In this document: positions 1 through 12,490 of the stretch, in pieces
Position numbering within the stretch: the stretch's first letter is position 1
Layout of the letters: the number at the start of each line of letters is the position of its first letter
NCBI GenBank assembly: GCA_964030785.1
Contig: OZ034978.1
Coordinates: forward strand, 19,185,953 to 19,249,952
Reading direction: 5' to 3'
Source: Siderastrea siderea
Lineage: Eukaryota > Cnidaria > Anthozoa > Scleractinia > Rhizangiidae
Length of the DNA: 64,000 bases
The notes under the pieces: model-generated
Told to the model about the DNA's origin: nothing
The model's database searches: none
The model's input: only the letters and a program-made list of their open reading frames with translations
Position numbers and translations under genes: made by a program

Positions 1-1702
1 GCACGCTGGTATTTGTTTCGGTTTCGCATCATTTGCTCATGGCGGCCATCGCGTGAGGATCTCTTGTGAACGCCAAAATTACTTCTTTCCGTTCAAAATA
101 TCGCAGCTTTTGTGATTTTTGCGATGGATATCCTAGTTTTGACATGTTGTCGATCTTAGGAATCAAAGATTTCCTCAGACTTCAGTGCGTGGAGTTTAAA
201 ATATCGGTTTTCTGTGTCGCGACGCCTCGACGGGACTTGCATACATTTAAGACCGAGGTAAGAATCATGATTGTAAACATAAATATTTAGATAAGAAACC
301 TTTATTTAAACACGATGTAGGATGTAAGCTTAAATTTAATGATGTAATGTTCGCAAGAGGGCTGCCCTTTAGCTTCATTAACCACTACGAATATAAGTAT
401 ATCGTATCTTGAATTGAAACAAGGGAAACATATTTTTCACATGTTGATGTAATGGTACGTGTCCTGATTTATTTTGTATTACTTAGACTAAGCATTAAAG
501 CTAGCAATCTTCGTAATTGCTTAGCTTTTGTTTCTAATTTCTAATTCTTGATTTCGCAAAGTATTCGAGGAATTATATCTTTCAAAAATTATTAATTTTT
601 TTTCTCTCATAATGACAGTATGTAGCAACATCGAAGAAAGTTCTGGTTTTACGACACTTCAAATGTTCAACAAAGATACTTCCTGCAACAAACTACGATT
701 TCAGTTTACAGTTATTTAGTTAGATTTATAAAAAATGCTGTGTTCTTGTAAATTAGTTTGATATCATTGTTCGGGTTTGATTTTGATCCAAAAACATATC
801 ACTAAGGCAAATTAAAAATATTTGTCTACTGGGGTGAAGTGAATCAGTGGTAGTCTAAACAGCAAATCTATCAGCTGAGTTTTATTTATTAGCACTTTTA
901 ATCTGGCTACATACCTTGCAATGTAAGCTTGATTACCAGCTGCCATTAGGGAAATAAGCTCCTCTGGATCTGGTTCGAAGGATGACTGGGGGTGTTTTGT
1001 GTTATCGAGCAAGACACTTATAATCTCACAAGTGACTGTCTCAGCTATACTAGGGCAACCTAATGTAATGCAAGGGGTAATCAGTGATGGACTAGCTTCC
1101 AGGGCTGCTAAGCTGCAATGGTGTAGGCCAAGTGCAGTCTTTCACAATTTTAAATAATTGCTGGATGCTTAAAATTGTTGAAGGTATTTGTTTACCATGC
1201 TGTCAACCAATGTTTATGTCTGACCTAGCCGGTGTAGTTTTGAACCAACCACAGTTATTTGCAAAACAGCTCGTACTTTAACTTTTGTGAAAATCGCACT
1301 GGAAGCCCTCCTCCTGCTACTGTTGTGTGTATACAGACCGTGATAGTTTACTTCGCTTTATTACTGCTACTTCACTTATTACAGAACTGGTTTATAATCA
1401 AGTTATTTTTTGTTCTTTATTCAGAGATATTACACTGCAACAGCAGCTGAATATAAAAATTAATGCACAGGTCTGGAGGATAACTTTGGAGACAGAATTT
1501 TTTTTCTCCAAGGGAAGCTTCGTAATCAAGAATAAACCAACTAGATAAAGCAACACATCAAGTGACAACCTATTCAGATACATTTAAATATCTTTCCTTA
1601 AGGTTGCTGAATTTGTATAAATAAAACATTGTGAAAGAAACACTACATGTATGTCATTTCATAACAATAATAATATTTCCATAGTGTCTTGATAATTTGA
1701 GG
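1..1702. other. Intergenic stretch, no gene recognised
   Basis: AT-rich sequence with only short open frames on both strands, none resembling a protein family I know. A possible splice donor (GAG followed by GTAAGA) near position 257 could close an exon belonging to a gene that starts left of the window, but no supporting protein similarity is visible. Confidence 0.4.
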
Positions 1703-1862
1703 GCGGCATGGTTGACTAATGGTTAGTGCACTGGACTCTGAAATTGAGCAGTCCGGGTTCAAACCATGGCCAGGGTAATTGGGGTAATTGTGTTGTGTTC
1801 TTAGACAAGACACTTTACTCTCATAGTGCCTCTCTCCACCCAGGTGTGTAAATGGGTACTGG
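1703..1862 (+). repeat. tRNA-headed SINE, 5' half
   Basis: The segment opens with a tRNA-like module: a box-A-like stretch around 1710-1730 (GGTTGACTAATGGTTAGTGC) and a box-B-like GGGTTCAAACC around 1755. A body follows containing GACAAGACACTTTACTCTC and CTCTCCACCCAGGTGTG. This body is one I recognise from marine-invertebrate SINEs. The element stops at AAATGGGTACTGG, where a DNA transposon has been inserted, and resumes at 3488. Confidence 0.7.
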
Positions 1863-3487
1863 CAGGGCTTGAAATAACGGCCGGTCAACGGACAATGTCC
1901 GGTCAAAAATAGGTTTTGTCCGGTCAAATCCTTGGATGGCCGGACAATTTGTCCGGTCGTTTACGCTTGTAAAGAAAAATTTAATGCGGATCTTCAGGTT
2001 TTAAATTTTTATAGGTTCAACATTATTGGCGTTTGTGAATAAAAAGGGGAAAAGACAGAGATACTACCAGACCAAGAACTTTTAAAAAATGATTCACAAT
2101 AGTGGTTGTAAAATTTCCGGTGGTTGCAAATCTTCGCTTTGTCGTTCATCAAGCCGTCACCGCAAATTAGCGGGTCTTCCGGAGTAGCGTGTGCAGCAGT
2201 ATGAATTACTATATTCTTATAATATATAGCCCGCTTGGATTTTGTAAACGTGACGTGAGAAGCATAACAATGCCTCTCAGATTCTCGGCAACACTCAGCG
2301 AGAACACCCTCAGCCACCTGATAAGAGTCAAAATGGAAGGTCCCCCTTTTCAAGGTTACGACACTACACCAGCCATTCACTTGTGGGTAACGAGTGCCAC
2401 TCGCCCTCCGAACCAAAGCAAGAGGAAATCGTACAAGGCCCGAGAGTTTGCGAAAAGGGGAATGGTCTTGATCGATTGTTCTTCAACTGAAGAAGATTCC
2501 GATTCAGATAATGAGGACGAATTAGAAGACAGAGCAATAGATTTAATAAAAGAAACAGGAGTGGATCAGTAGGCTCCCGAACATTGTATATATTTTTGGC
2601 GTTGATATGTTTTTGTTTCAATTAAAACCACAACAAAGTGCTTTCATTTCTTTAATTGCACAACGTTGATGTAATTCCAGTAATTCCAAATGGCCAAATA
2701 GTCATCCATAAAAGTTGTGATTCATATCGTCTCTAAAAACGCTGAAACGGAACAAATCATTCATCACTTCCGGCACACCCCTGATAAATACTTGGTTACC
2801 AAGCTTTTTGGTGATTATTGGATTCACGGGCATTACTTCGCAAGGCAATGTTTTCCTCAGGCAGTATAGACTTGAAATTGACAACGAGTAGCAAAATTAG
2901 GTTGCCATTCAAGTATTCCAAATGAAAAAAGAGAGTTGCCTGTTAGTATCATTTCCGCGACCCCTTTTAATAAGATATAGTACTGAAACATTTCAAGATT
3001 CAAGCTTATTCATTCTAAGCTTACTTTGTAGCAAATCAGTGGATATGGATTCTACTTGTAAGAGTTTCTTGTTGTATATTCACATCAGTTAGCTTGTATT
3101 ATTATGAGGATCAACTAGATCGCAGGCTTCAATTTCATCAACTTCATAACTTTAGTAGGTATTAAAATTTAACTGTATAGAAGACATAGAACTGAAGCGA
3201 TAGATGCATGCACAAATGTAATATTGATTTTGCCGAACGTTGTGGCTGTACCATGCATTCCACTTTTCCTGCCATGAGTTCGAGGCTCCATGTACAATAA
3301 AGGCTTAGAAAATGTACTTGTTTGATATGTAAACATTATGCTGCAGGGGGGGGGGGGGGAGGGGGAAATTTTGTAGAGATATGGCGTAATGGAGATTTGT
3401 CCGGCCAAAAATGGGTTGTGTCCGAGCAAAAATAGGTTTGACCGGACAAGTTGACCGGCCCTAGCCGGGAAATTATTTCAAGCCCTG
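1863..3487. mobile_element. hAT-like DNA transposon remnant inserted into a SINE
   Basis: The 15-bp ends are perfect inverted repeats: CAGGGCTTGAAATAA at 1863-1877 and TTATTTCAAGCCCTG at 3473-3487. The flanks are TACTGG on both sides (1857-1862 and 3488-3493), a 6-bp target duplication. Subterminal copies of GTCCGGTCAA-like words occur in inverted orientation near both ends. The SINE body continues uninterrupted once the element and one TACTGG are removed. The interior encodes a fragment resembling the C-terminus of a hAT transposase, but a 6-bp duplication is shorter than the 8 bp expected of hAT. The element is about 1.6 kb and not autonomous. Confidence 0.75.
2270..2572 (+). pseudogene. 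hAT-family transposase C-terminal fragment
   Basis: The open frame runs from an ATG at 2270 to TAG at 2570-2572, about 100 residues. It includes LSHLIRVKMEGPP followed by YDTTPAIHLWVTS, which I recognise as resembling the extreme C-terminus of hAT transposases of the ZNF862/KIAA1586-like type, just after the dimerisation domain. A basic stretch and an acidic tail (EEDSDSDNEDELED) follow. No BED finger, catalytic core or upstream exon is visible in the element, so this is a 3' remnant carried by a deleted copy. It has no host role that can be inferred. The family call rests on motif recognition, not on an alignment. Confidence 0.55.
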
Positions 3488-3630
3488 TACTGGCAAGTTT
3501 ACTGCTGTGGGGTAACCCTGTGATAGACTAACATCCCATCCAGGGAGAGGGGGGGAGAGAATACTCCTAGTCTCTTCAAGCTATTGAAACTGGTATAAGC
3601 TCTCGCCTGATGGGACACTAGGCTGGAATA
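3488..3630 (+). repeat. SINE, 3' half of the split copy
   Basis: This resumes the SINE interrupted at 1862. It contains CAAGTTTACTGC, GGGGTAACCCTGTGATAGAC and CATCCCATCCAGGGAG, followed by AATACTCCTAGTCTCTTCAAG. That order is the usual one for the body of this family. The right boundary is approximate. Confidence 0.6.
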
Positions 3631-5508
3631 CAGACTTGAAAAGTTGACATCAAATGAGTAGGAGGCAGGTCTTACTTTTACCAAGCTCGACAAATTAAAT
3701 GAAATACTTTTGGTCAAACAGCTTGAAGCCTGTGTCAGAGACAAACTAAACACCAGGGTTTTGCTCTTCAGTGATGCAGGCTAACCACTTGCAAAATAAT
3801 GAATAAAACCCATTTGAACCTCATTAAGTTTCGAACCATTTATTGAACTTCTCACCTTTCCACAACAGGCGATTTGCTGTGCATGAAGTCTCCACTAATG
3901 AGTTGTTGTGGAATCACTTTTTAGTTACAACAGATGCAATAAAACATTTCAAAGTGACCTTCAGTGCATGGGTAATCAAAATGATAGTATGAAGCTCTAA
4001 TGATGCCAATTATGGACATCAGTAAACCCATTTATCATGCTAGAGCCTGGAACAGGCTATAAAGGCCCACTCGGGTAGAAGCAATTCATGCAGCAGAAAT
4101 AGCAGTTTGTTATCTTCCCAGTCCCGTAAATAAACTGGAAAAGACTGAAAAGTTATTTTGGGTGTTCTAAAGGTACTATAATTCAACTGTGACATGAGAA
4201 TCAGTACAGTACAGCTGTACAGTAGAAACAAATAATTCGCTGGCTTCTTCAGTAAACCAGTGCTCTTTTGACGTCCATCTTGATCATCTACGGGAACTTA
4301 TTCTTCTAAATTGGATTCTCCTAGTCCCAAAGAACACATAATTAAATCATTTTGAACGAAACTATATAACTCCCAAAAACACTGGAAGATCGTGGAATGA
4401 AAGTGCTTAACTCGACGCATGAAACTTCAAAAGTACAGACGGTTAACACTCAAAAAAGGGACATTTTCGTTTAGTGGAAACGGCGTAGATCGACTGGTGC
4501 GTACTGGTGCATTATGTTTCCCATATTGGAAAATTTCTAAGCTTTTGATTTATTATAATTTTACGCCAAGCACCACTAGCTGAAAGCCGTGTTGGACAAA
4601 AACTTCCGACCTACTAGACGAAGAGAAAAATCGGCCATTTTACCTTGTTCGAGAAATGTCAAAATTTACCATGATAAGCTCTAAATGTAAGAACTTCGAC
4701 GCCAAAACCTTACTTTACTATTCCCGAACTTTCCAAATCTAATATTGTAGCAGAAAAAAGGCCAGCGAAAGTTGTGCAAACGATGATCAAACTCACCCGA
4801 AAAACCGCTCGCGTCACAACAAAATTCCGCCATGTTGGAAATTCATCAAAATAATGCATTGCGGTCTTAGTGCGCACACCACCTGATTCAAAATCAACCA
4901 TTGCTAAGAGAACTATACAAAGGACCCCCTATAATCTCATACCAAAAAGGAAAATCTCTAGGGGATATACTCGTGAAAGCTAAACTATAAGGTCAAGGAA
5001 ACACATTAACACGAGCATAAAAGCTGCGTTTGGCCTGTCAACACTTTATTTTGTTCTTATAAAAACATCGTTCTTTTTCTTCGCTTTTTTTTGACGTTAT
5101 TTCAATTCGTGGTGATACAGTAACACGGGAAATCTAACCATATTTAGATCCAATATTGGCTTCTGTGGGTTCTAAATGTAATTCTTGGAAAACTAATCAG
5201 GTTTTCAAAAGCGATCTGGGATGTCCACGTGCTAATCACTATCTCACACCACCGCCCCCCCCACCCCACCCCATTCGATATTTTTTCCGGGACCATGCCA
5301 CGTCCACGTAAAAAAAGATCTAATGTCCACGTGTAATTCGTATCTTAAAAAGGTTACATTCGGTTTGATTTTTCTTCATTAATTACAAATATTGGGGGAA
5401 AATGTTACCCTCGACCCTCGACCCACGACGAAAAGATAGACTCGCTTGTAAAAGCGGTTATTAGTCGTACATCCGGCAACAGCCATGGCGAGGTGTTCGC
5501 TTGCGAGA
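3631..5508. other. Intergenic stretch, nothing recognised
   Basis: There are no protein similarities, tRNA signals or clear terminal repeats. It contains a short C-rich run near 5250. The open frames present are short and unsupported. Confidence 0.4.
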
Positions 5509-5958
5509 GGGGTGTCTCGAAAACGCAGACCTCGAAAAAACAGACCCTTGGAAAACTCAATCTTTCAAAGAATGTTCTTATCAGGGACATCGTTTCTGTG
5601 GCAGATATTTTTTTTAATGTTATGTAATGTTTACCGCATGTGGCGAAACTCAGTCCCACGCGCGCGATGGGGTTCGAAACAACGCAGATCCCAAACTCTA
5701 CAAAACTCAACCAGCAAGGCTCGGTGACCGATAGTTCATAAATATTAACATTCTCGGACCTGTGCTCTTGCAAGCCATTACACAACAGTGAAAAATGTCT
5801 ATCACGGTAAAAAATCCCTTGTAAGAATATTTTAATATATGCTCCTGGTATAGGCTAATATTGATCACTCAGTCTGTCCGAATTTTGGAAGATGGCGTTT
5901 TTGAAGGGTTTGCGTTTTCGAGATCTGTGTTTTCGAGTTCTGAGTCTTCGAGACACCC
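5509..5958. mobile_element. Small inverted-repeat element (MITE-like)
   Basis: The left end GGGTGTCTCGAAAACGCAGA (from 5510) is mirrored at the right by an end with GTCTTCGAGACACCC (to 5958). Both ends contain repeated runs of TTTTCGAG or its complement. No coding sequence is supported inside. The target duplication is unclear. Confidence 0.5.
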
Positions 5959-8164
5959 TGCGGAGAGAAACATGCGACTTTTCTCGAAATCCCATAAAAT
6001 GAAATTGCGCAGATTCTTGCCAGGAAAGTATAGAAATGGTGTGTTTTGGCTTTTAGTCACTTAGCCGTTTTCCGTTTTCCGTGATGGGTGGACAACAGTT
6101 TTAGCATAATTATATGCCCGCAGTCTGGGTCTACGGCAAAAATATCAGGGAATAAGATTTGTTTTGTCGAGCGGTTATACTGTGCCTTTAGCGCACCCTT
6201 TTCACCAGAAATACTTGTTTATGTTCTTAGGCGTACATGTCTGATTCTCGCAATGTGATTTGTATCAAAATCCTGAGTGAAATCCCGCCTGGAGAGCCTT
6301 GAAGTTTTAGCCGGTAATTTATTACATAAAAAGTAGATAACCCGTTTATTCCTCCCTCCATATAACACCTCTAAAATTCAGATAGCTTATCCGAACGTTT
6401 AACATCTGCCTGTGTTTAAAAGATATCGTCGAAAGGAAATGTATAGGGTGCAATGGTAACCAATTTTGAAAGGATTCGAATGAGAACATACCCTGAAACT
6501 ACAGTATATCCAGACATACGGTTTCAGAACAGCATGAAAGAAGTTACGACCATGTAAATGTTTGCTCTACAATATATTATCGACTTTTAGCGAGATGTGA
6601 TGACTCCTACCTTTGTTGTAGACTTCTCTTCCTATGGTAGAATGAGAACTTGGTTTGACCTGAAGAAATGGCGGGCGCACAGCAGCAGAGAAGAAATCAA
6701 TCATACAGTCAGATCGCGAATTCGGAACAGTAATTCAAACTTATCCAGGTAAACTGGCGATAAAGGAAAAGAAACTTACCTTTCCTTAAAAAATAAAATT
6801 AGAAACGCGAACACTGCGATAGAACAATAGAAGCACGCCAAAAGCCCTCAGAACAAATACACTGAAACGGCGAAACTTTGATTTCTCCAGAGACGGTTAG
6901 TGTTGACCTTGAATTCGCGGGTGAGGATGAGGGAAACTCCTCATGTGCTTCCAAATCGATTGACAGCTGTCAAATAATAAAGTTGAAAGATATAACGCAA
7001 CAAATCAACTCGCAACATGTCGCGCCATAGGCCTACCATCCTCCGAAACCGTCCCTTATTAATGCACACCTCACCACACAAACAGAGGATTGTAAGCCTG
7101 TCGTCGCGTCGCCTGTCGTCGCGCCCAGTTAGGTATTTTTATCCCCGGAGTGTGCGCCAGGTGTGTTTACCAGCCATGTATAGCCTGTTGACATATTTCC
7201 CAGGAGACATTGCAAAACTCGACCGCTCTCACTGAAAAAAACACACGTTACCAGCCAGGATTTTTCCTAAATAAAAACTGCGCGATCAAGCAACCGTTTG
7301 AAGGACCCTTAACAGCAAGGGCCTTGTCAGAACATAAATTTTTCCAGCCAGCAGCGAAAAGCCTGGGGAGCGGATATTTTGTATATTGGCTCTGTTGAGC
7401 ACTCCTGGGCGTTATTTTAATAACTGAGCGCGAGGACGAGTGTTCACGCCATTAACGCTATTTGGCTTAGCGTGACTGTTTTCCGTCACGATGAATCTCG
7501 CGAAAGCGAATCAGTGCCATCTATTTTTGTTTGTCTGCGTTTTAGTGTTATGGATGATTTTCCGCGGTTCCGCGTTTTAGGATTTGGGGTGATTTTCCGC
7601 GGTTTTGCCGTTCCGTCATTCCGCCATTCCTCGTTTTAGGGTCGCCCCAACCACCACGTTATTGCTCAGAGTACTGCATACATTGCATGTGCACTATCGT
7701 TTTGCAAGTAAAAATTAACTGGTCGTCCTCTAGTTGACAGCAAAACAAAAGGTACCGACAAAGCGAAGAAATATTTCACTATTTAGGAAGTGAAACATTA
7801 AATCACACCGCGTGACATCCTCTCGTTTTGCCAGCTATAATAACAACAGTTCGTCACGCCAACCGGAAGAGTTAATTTTTCCAGCCATAGAATAATTTGA
7901 TAAACACAGACCCAGCAAGCTTTCGGTAACAGCAAATTGCCAGCAAGATTTCTATGCCAGTTGACAAGTTGTCAGCCAGCTCATGATGACCCTGCAGAAC
8001 GGTTATTTTGCAGAACGGCTCCGTCGAGTAGTCCTGAAGTGATGTCCTTTGGTATTGATAATCTGTTTTCCCCGACTGCAGGCCGGCTTACATTTCTAAC
8101 TTCCTCTTTGAATACCTCTTCACAAGCCTCTATAGCTAATTTGAACCATCTATTCAATTTTTAG
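5959..8164. other. Region upstream of the partial SLC22 gene, no exon found
   Basis: I looked for the first six SLC22 exons expected upstream of the plus-strand fragment, meaning the WDLxC/GRxxG exon, the PESPRW exon and the FGRR exon. I found none. Two diverged, similar stretches rich in CCAGCCAGC and CTCCGTCGAG/CTCTGTTGAG words lie at about 7230-7420 and 7860-8040 and look like copies of one repeat. Confidence 0.4.
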
Positions 8165-8404
8165 ATCAAAAGGGCGCTATAACCGCGTTAGCTTTCATTG
8201 GTCGTTTCATGGCGAGCGGATCATTCTCCAATATATACCTTTTTCCCACTGAACTGTACCCCACAATGCTCAGGTAACATGTAAAACAAAACTGTTTATT
8301 GACGTAAAGAATATATGAAAGACACGTATGATCTGCAGTTTAACTGAAGTTTAAACATTGAATGAACGGAATAATCTTCGCAGCTGTAAGCGATTTGGCC
8401 AATT

Positions 8405-8650
8405 GCTATGTTACCCACTTCTGCAACCCAGTTGGTAGAGTAACGCACTGGCATCGCGGCGTCGTGGGCTCAATTACATGTATGGCCTCAGTGAAATCTT
8501 TTTCAGGAAAAAAGGGATTTCTTAAATTGGTTACATACTACGAAGGTGATTTCGTTCATTTTAAAGTTGCATATTGGCAATTCGAGTCAGTAATCCGAGA
8601 CAAGTTCTTCTTTTCTTCTGACTTGGCAACTACCATAGTTATTGCCATTA
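8405..8650 (+). repeat. Possible tRNA-like SINE in intron 7 of the partial SLC22 gene
   Basis: CAACCCAGTTGGTAGAGTAA followed by GCACTGGCATCGCGGCGTCG and GTGGGCTCAA resembles a decayed tRNA-derived SINE head (box A, anticodon arm, box B). The box B is degenerate. The body is not well delimited. Confidence 0.35.
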
Positions 8651-9516
8651 GTTAGCATGGAAAAAAAGGGAGATTACCCAGATAATTTGGAGGTCCAACG
8701 TTTACGAGATGATCTTATGATTTCTACCAAGTGATTAGATTACAGCACGCGAGTTCAAGCAATTGTTAGTATCGTCCTCGAAAAGAAATATCGCTAATAA
8801 GGGCTTAATTTCATTTCGTAGAGTAAAACGGGTTGAACAACAAGTCTCTTTTCTTTTCTTTGTCTTAAACCAGCGACTGTACTGGTTCACCAAAATATTA
8901 GGCGACATGTTAAAGGATCCCGTTTTACTGGAACAGAATTGTCCATCATGAGTTTTGTTGTATAAATTGTTCACTTCAGAGGACCATTTCTTTGTCATGA
9001 TCTTGTGATCTTTCTCGCTAGGAACCAAGGAATTGGTGTTTGTGCAACCAGTGCCCGTATTGGCTCCATTATTGCACCCTATGTAGTCATGCTGGTATGT
9101 CAGTTCCAGAAATATCATGTTTGTTAGCTATAGCAGATGATTCGCATGATTCGACCATGATCCAACGTACAATGGTGAAGAAAATTTGTCCGTTAAATAT
9201 TTACTTCCTGCATGAAACAATAACATTCATAAGGTCTTTGCTCCAGTGTGTAGACCTGAGTTTTTCAAAGATAATCCACCGGCTGTGATTCGCCCGTTTT
9301 AATTATGAGGCACCCATGGTGAAGAAATTTCAAAAGTATTTTTTTGTATCACCGGATGTTTTTATTTCACCAAGTTAGTACTTTGCTTTGTCAAATCACT
9401 TTATGGGAGAAAAATTAACGGCAAACAAGTATGAAAAACTCGGGTCCACACACTGCAATGAAATCAGGTGTGAATTGTAACACTAAAAAAGCTCCTTACA
9501 GACATTATTATAATAC

Positions 9517-9518
<2 letters not shown>

Positions 9519-9561
<43 letters not shown>
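9519..9561 (+). repeat. (TAA)n microsatellite
   Basis: Pure run of about 14 TAA/AAT units in the last intron of the partial SLC22 gene. Confidence 0.9.
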
Positions 9562-9563
<2 letters not shown>

Positions 9564-11455
9564 TACTAGACAGGAAATGGTAATGTTCGAAAGAGGAAGG
9601 AGGATGAAGAGTACGAGCCGATAGGGTGCCGACCGTGGCCCCCTTTTCTTTCGCCTCCAAGCAAACATTACCGTCAGCAACACCAGCCATTGAAATGGTA
9701 TAAATTTCCATTATGATATTTTCATTTAATGTAGGCACAGTTACCAGGAATGAGTGCCACCCTTCCCATGGTGATTTTCGGCTCCTTGACGGTAGCCGCT
9801 GGCCTTACAGTGCTGTTTCTTCCCGAGACACTGCTTTGCCCAATGTATCAGACAGTGGAGGAAATCAACCAGGACAAAGAATTCTACGGCGTGGTGTGGA
9901 TGGAGAAACGTCGACCTTGTCCACTCCCCTGCGCAAGGTAATGTTCCTAAAGGCCAGAGTGACTCCAATGACCTCGAGAATAATGTACCCTCAAAGAGGG
10001 TTTATTGTAATGAGGCCTTTTATCCCTAAAGGGTGCATATTTTTGGCGTGTCAGCTAAGATAAGTTACAGAAGCGTTTATTGACTCGAAGAACTCTCCAC
10101 TCAAAAAGCTTCAACCGTGTCTACAGTATTTAGAGAAAATCCTATGGTACGCTGATGAGACAATTTCTCTGCTTGTAAGTGTATTGTGACACTAGGGGGC
10201 TCCTTTTTCAGTTCCACGATTCATGCGAACTCACTACCTTTTCTGCTCTACAACTTCAGCCGTATGTTGCAATAAGACTACTGCTACCGAGCCAAATTAT
10301 ATAATTAAACGTGCCTTTGATTGAAAACTTTCCAGCTTTCCCCCCTGGCGCCCTTGTTGTTATTGCCCAGAACACAAATAAGGACAATTGTCAAGGAAAG
10401 TCTGATCACCAGTGTACAAGGTCAAATCATTTGTCATAGAAAATTTGCTTGTGTGCATGGGGTTTCGAGCCAGGCGGCACGTGATACTTACACGCTTTCC
10501 CGCTAACGTATAATCCGTAAATTTGCCCTATCGGACGCTACACTGCGCGCCTCGTTCCAGGTCTTCCTTTCTGCTCCTTCTCTCTCCCTCGCTCTCCAGT
10601 ATCCTCCTCTAGCTCGCTACTGTCTCTAAATTGTCTTGGGTGTCCCCCTACACCGCTGCCCATCTGGTCTCCTTCGCCCCGGAGCCCTTCTTGTGTCCAC
10701 GTTAATTTGCTTTACAATCACTGCGTTGTTATTTATCCATTATAAGCCTGACAAACTCCTTTTTTTTCTCTGGGCGTCCAGTTTATCTTTTTTACGTTCA
10801 GATAGACCGTTAATTTAATTGGGGGTTGGGGTTGAGCTGAAATGGGGGCTGGAGGCTGGAGGAAATAGGCGTTCATTCCAGTAACTACGGAATTTATGCA
10901 GTTACCAACTGCGCTTGTCAATGGATCCTTGTAAAGGACATTAATTACCTCAACAAGCGGACACTGGTAGGCCAACAACCCCGTTTACCAGTGTTTAACC
11001 AGGAATCAAACAGAAAGAAGACAACGCTTTCATAGCATTTCTCGTCTTTATGATATTTTATGATTTAAAAAAACTGATGATACAGCTGAACATACATTCT
11101 TCTTGCCTTCAAGGTCCGCAGAGCCTGGTAATCAATCCCCATCAGCAGGTATAGCGCTACTGTGATACGAGAGACAGCTGCACAGGAAGACCAATTTTTA
11201 TTGCTAAAAAAGGAAACGACACCGACAAGTATTAGTTAATTTCATTTAAAGCAGATAGGCATTTGTCAATTATGAACTTAATCAAAGGTAGGTTGCGTTC
11301 GATTTAACTTAAAGTAGGCTAGAGCGCATATTTAGTCACGCAAGCAAAAAAGGAGTCACAGTAAAGTCAATTAAGTTAGGTCAAGCCAAATGAAACGTGA
11401 CTAAAGTGGGCGAAGAGAGCAAAACAAAGCACAGCAAAGTAACCAGGATGAGTAA

Positions 11456-11540
11456 CGCAAGGTGAAACAAAGCAAAGAAAAGCACACCAAAGTAACGCAA
11501 GGTGAAACAAAGCAAAGCAAAGCAAAGCAAAGCAAAGTGT
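11456..11540 (+). repeat. Imperfect CAAAG-type pentamer repeat
   Basis: Repeated GCAAAGCAAAG words, partly organised as a longer GTAACGCAAGGTGAAACAAA unit repeated twice (about 11449-11515). It lies in the intergenic part of the duplicated block. Confidence 0.7.
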
Positions 11541-12220
11541 TTCGTGTCTACAATCCCTTTCGAACAGCCAAATAACTGTAGAAGGATTTTTAAGGCATTC
11601 ATTTTCAACTGCCTTCGCTTTTTTCACTTTCTGTTTGTTTCAAATCTATTAGACGATATTTAAATCTGTTAGTTAAATTGCTCAAAATATTGGGGCAAAA
11701 TGCCGCGCCAATTTACAACAAAATAAGAATATGGGAACGCTCAGGATGCTTAATTAACAGCCTCTTCCTTTAGTCCAGTTTCACACATTTTATTATTCGC
11801 ATTTGTGCATTTAGCTATAAAAATACTCATTTATTTGTAGGTAAGGTCTGCCAAGAGAATTAGAGACAAGATCATGAACACAAATTTCCCAATACTTCTT
11901 CCAGCAGATAGCTCTAACAACCTTTAGGACAAACACTCAAAAAGCTGTATGATTTTTGCTTTCTTTTGGCAGGGTCTTGTACATATATACTCTATATATA
12001 TTCGCATTACTCAAAATAAAAAATAAAAAATAAAAAAAAGTCGGTCGTCTTTCCTATCTAAGTCACATTCATTTCAAAAAATCTCAGCGATGACTCAGTG
12101 AAGTTTGTTATTATTATTCTTCGTTTATCCCAAAGAGATCAGAGACTCGCTGACTAGCTTGGCGACCATCCGCTGACCGGGTAGCCTGCGGACTCTGAGT
12201 ACGAGTTTACAGCGGCCAAA

Positions 12221-12482
12221 ATAGCCTGCGTAGCTGACGGTATTGTCTGAGCGCGAAGGTGAAGTTCTTGCGGCGGAGCCTCCATGAGCGGTGTAAGCCG
12301 GGAGAAAACACCTTGTTCTTTTCCAATAGCGAAACTATAAATGATCTGTAAACATTAAACTTTCTCGAAACAAAAAACCCTAGTTTTCCTGCAGGTGAGA
12401 TTTTAAAACTGCTTCTCCCTATTCCCTTCGCGGCTCCACCTTTCAAGCTTCGCACAAACAATCCCGCCAGCTACGTAGGCTA
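12221..12482. mobile_element. hAT-type MITE with 8-bp target duplication
   Basis: The ends are ATAGCCTGCGTAGCTGACGG at the left and CCAGCTACGTAGGCTA at the right, imperfect inverted repeats. Both flanks read CGGCCAAA (12213-12220 and 12483-12490), an 8-bp duplication as made by hAT transposases. The interior shows complementary GAAGGTG/GCGAAG-type subterminal words. It is non-coding. I recognise the termini from a MITE family common in cnidarians. Confidence 0.8.
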
Positions 12483-12490
12483 CGGCCAAA

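Larger units (their letters stand above)
8165..9941 (+). pseudogene. Partial SLC22-type organic cation transporter gene (exons 7-9 only)
   Basis: Three exons match the last three exons of the complete SLC22 gene in this window. Exon 7 is 8165-8273 (109 nt; FMASGSFSNIYLFPTELYPT), exon 8 is 9022-9094 (73 nt; GIGVCATSARIGSIIAPYVV) and exon 9 is 9735-9941 (207 nt; LPMVIFGSLTVAAGL, then LPETLLCPMYQTVEE). Exon 7 and 8 lengths equal those of the full gene, splice sites are AG/GT, and phases join without stops. The tail ends in PCPLPCAR and a TAA at 9939-9941. These exons would form the last four or so membrane segments of a 12-TM transporter. Exons 1-6 are not visible upstream, so as it stands it cannot encode a transporter; I call it a truncated copy. 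It is a different paralogue from the minus-strand genes: its tail is shorter and its sequence diverged. Confidence 0.75.

Noticed and set aside
9713..10063. 116-codon frame overlapping the plus-strand SLC22 last exon
   Set aside because: It is the wrong frame; the conserved LPETLLCPMYQTVEE lies in the frame starting at 9735.
12207..12461. 84-codon minus-strand frame
   Set aside because: It coincides with a non-coding MITE.
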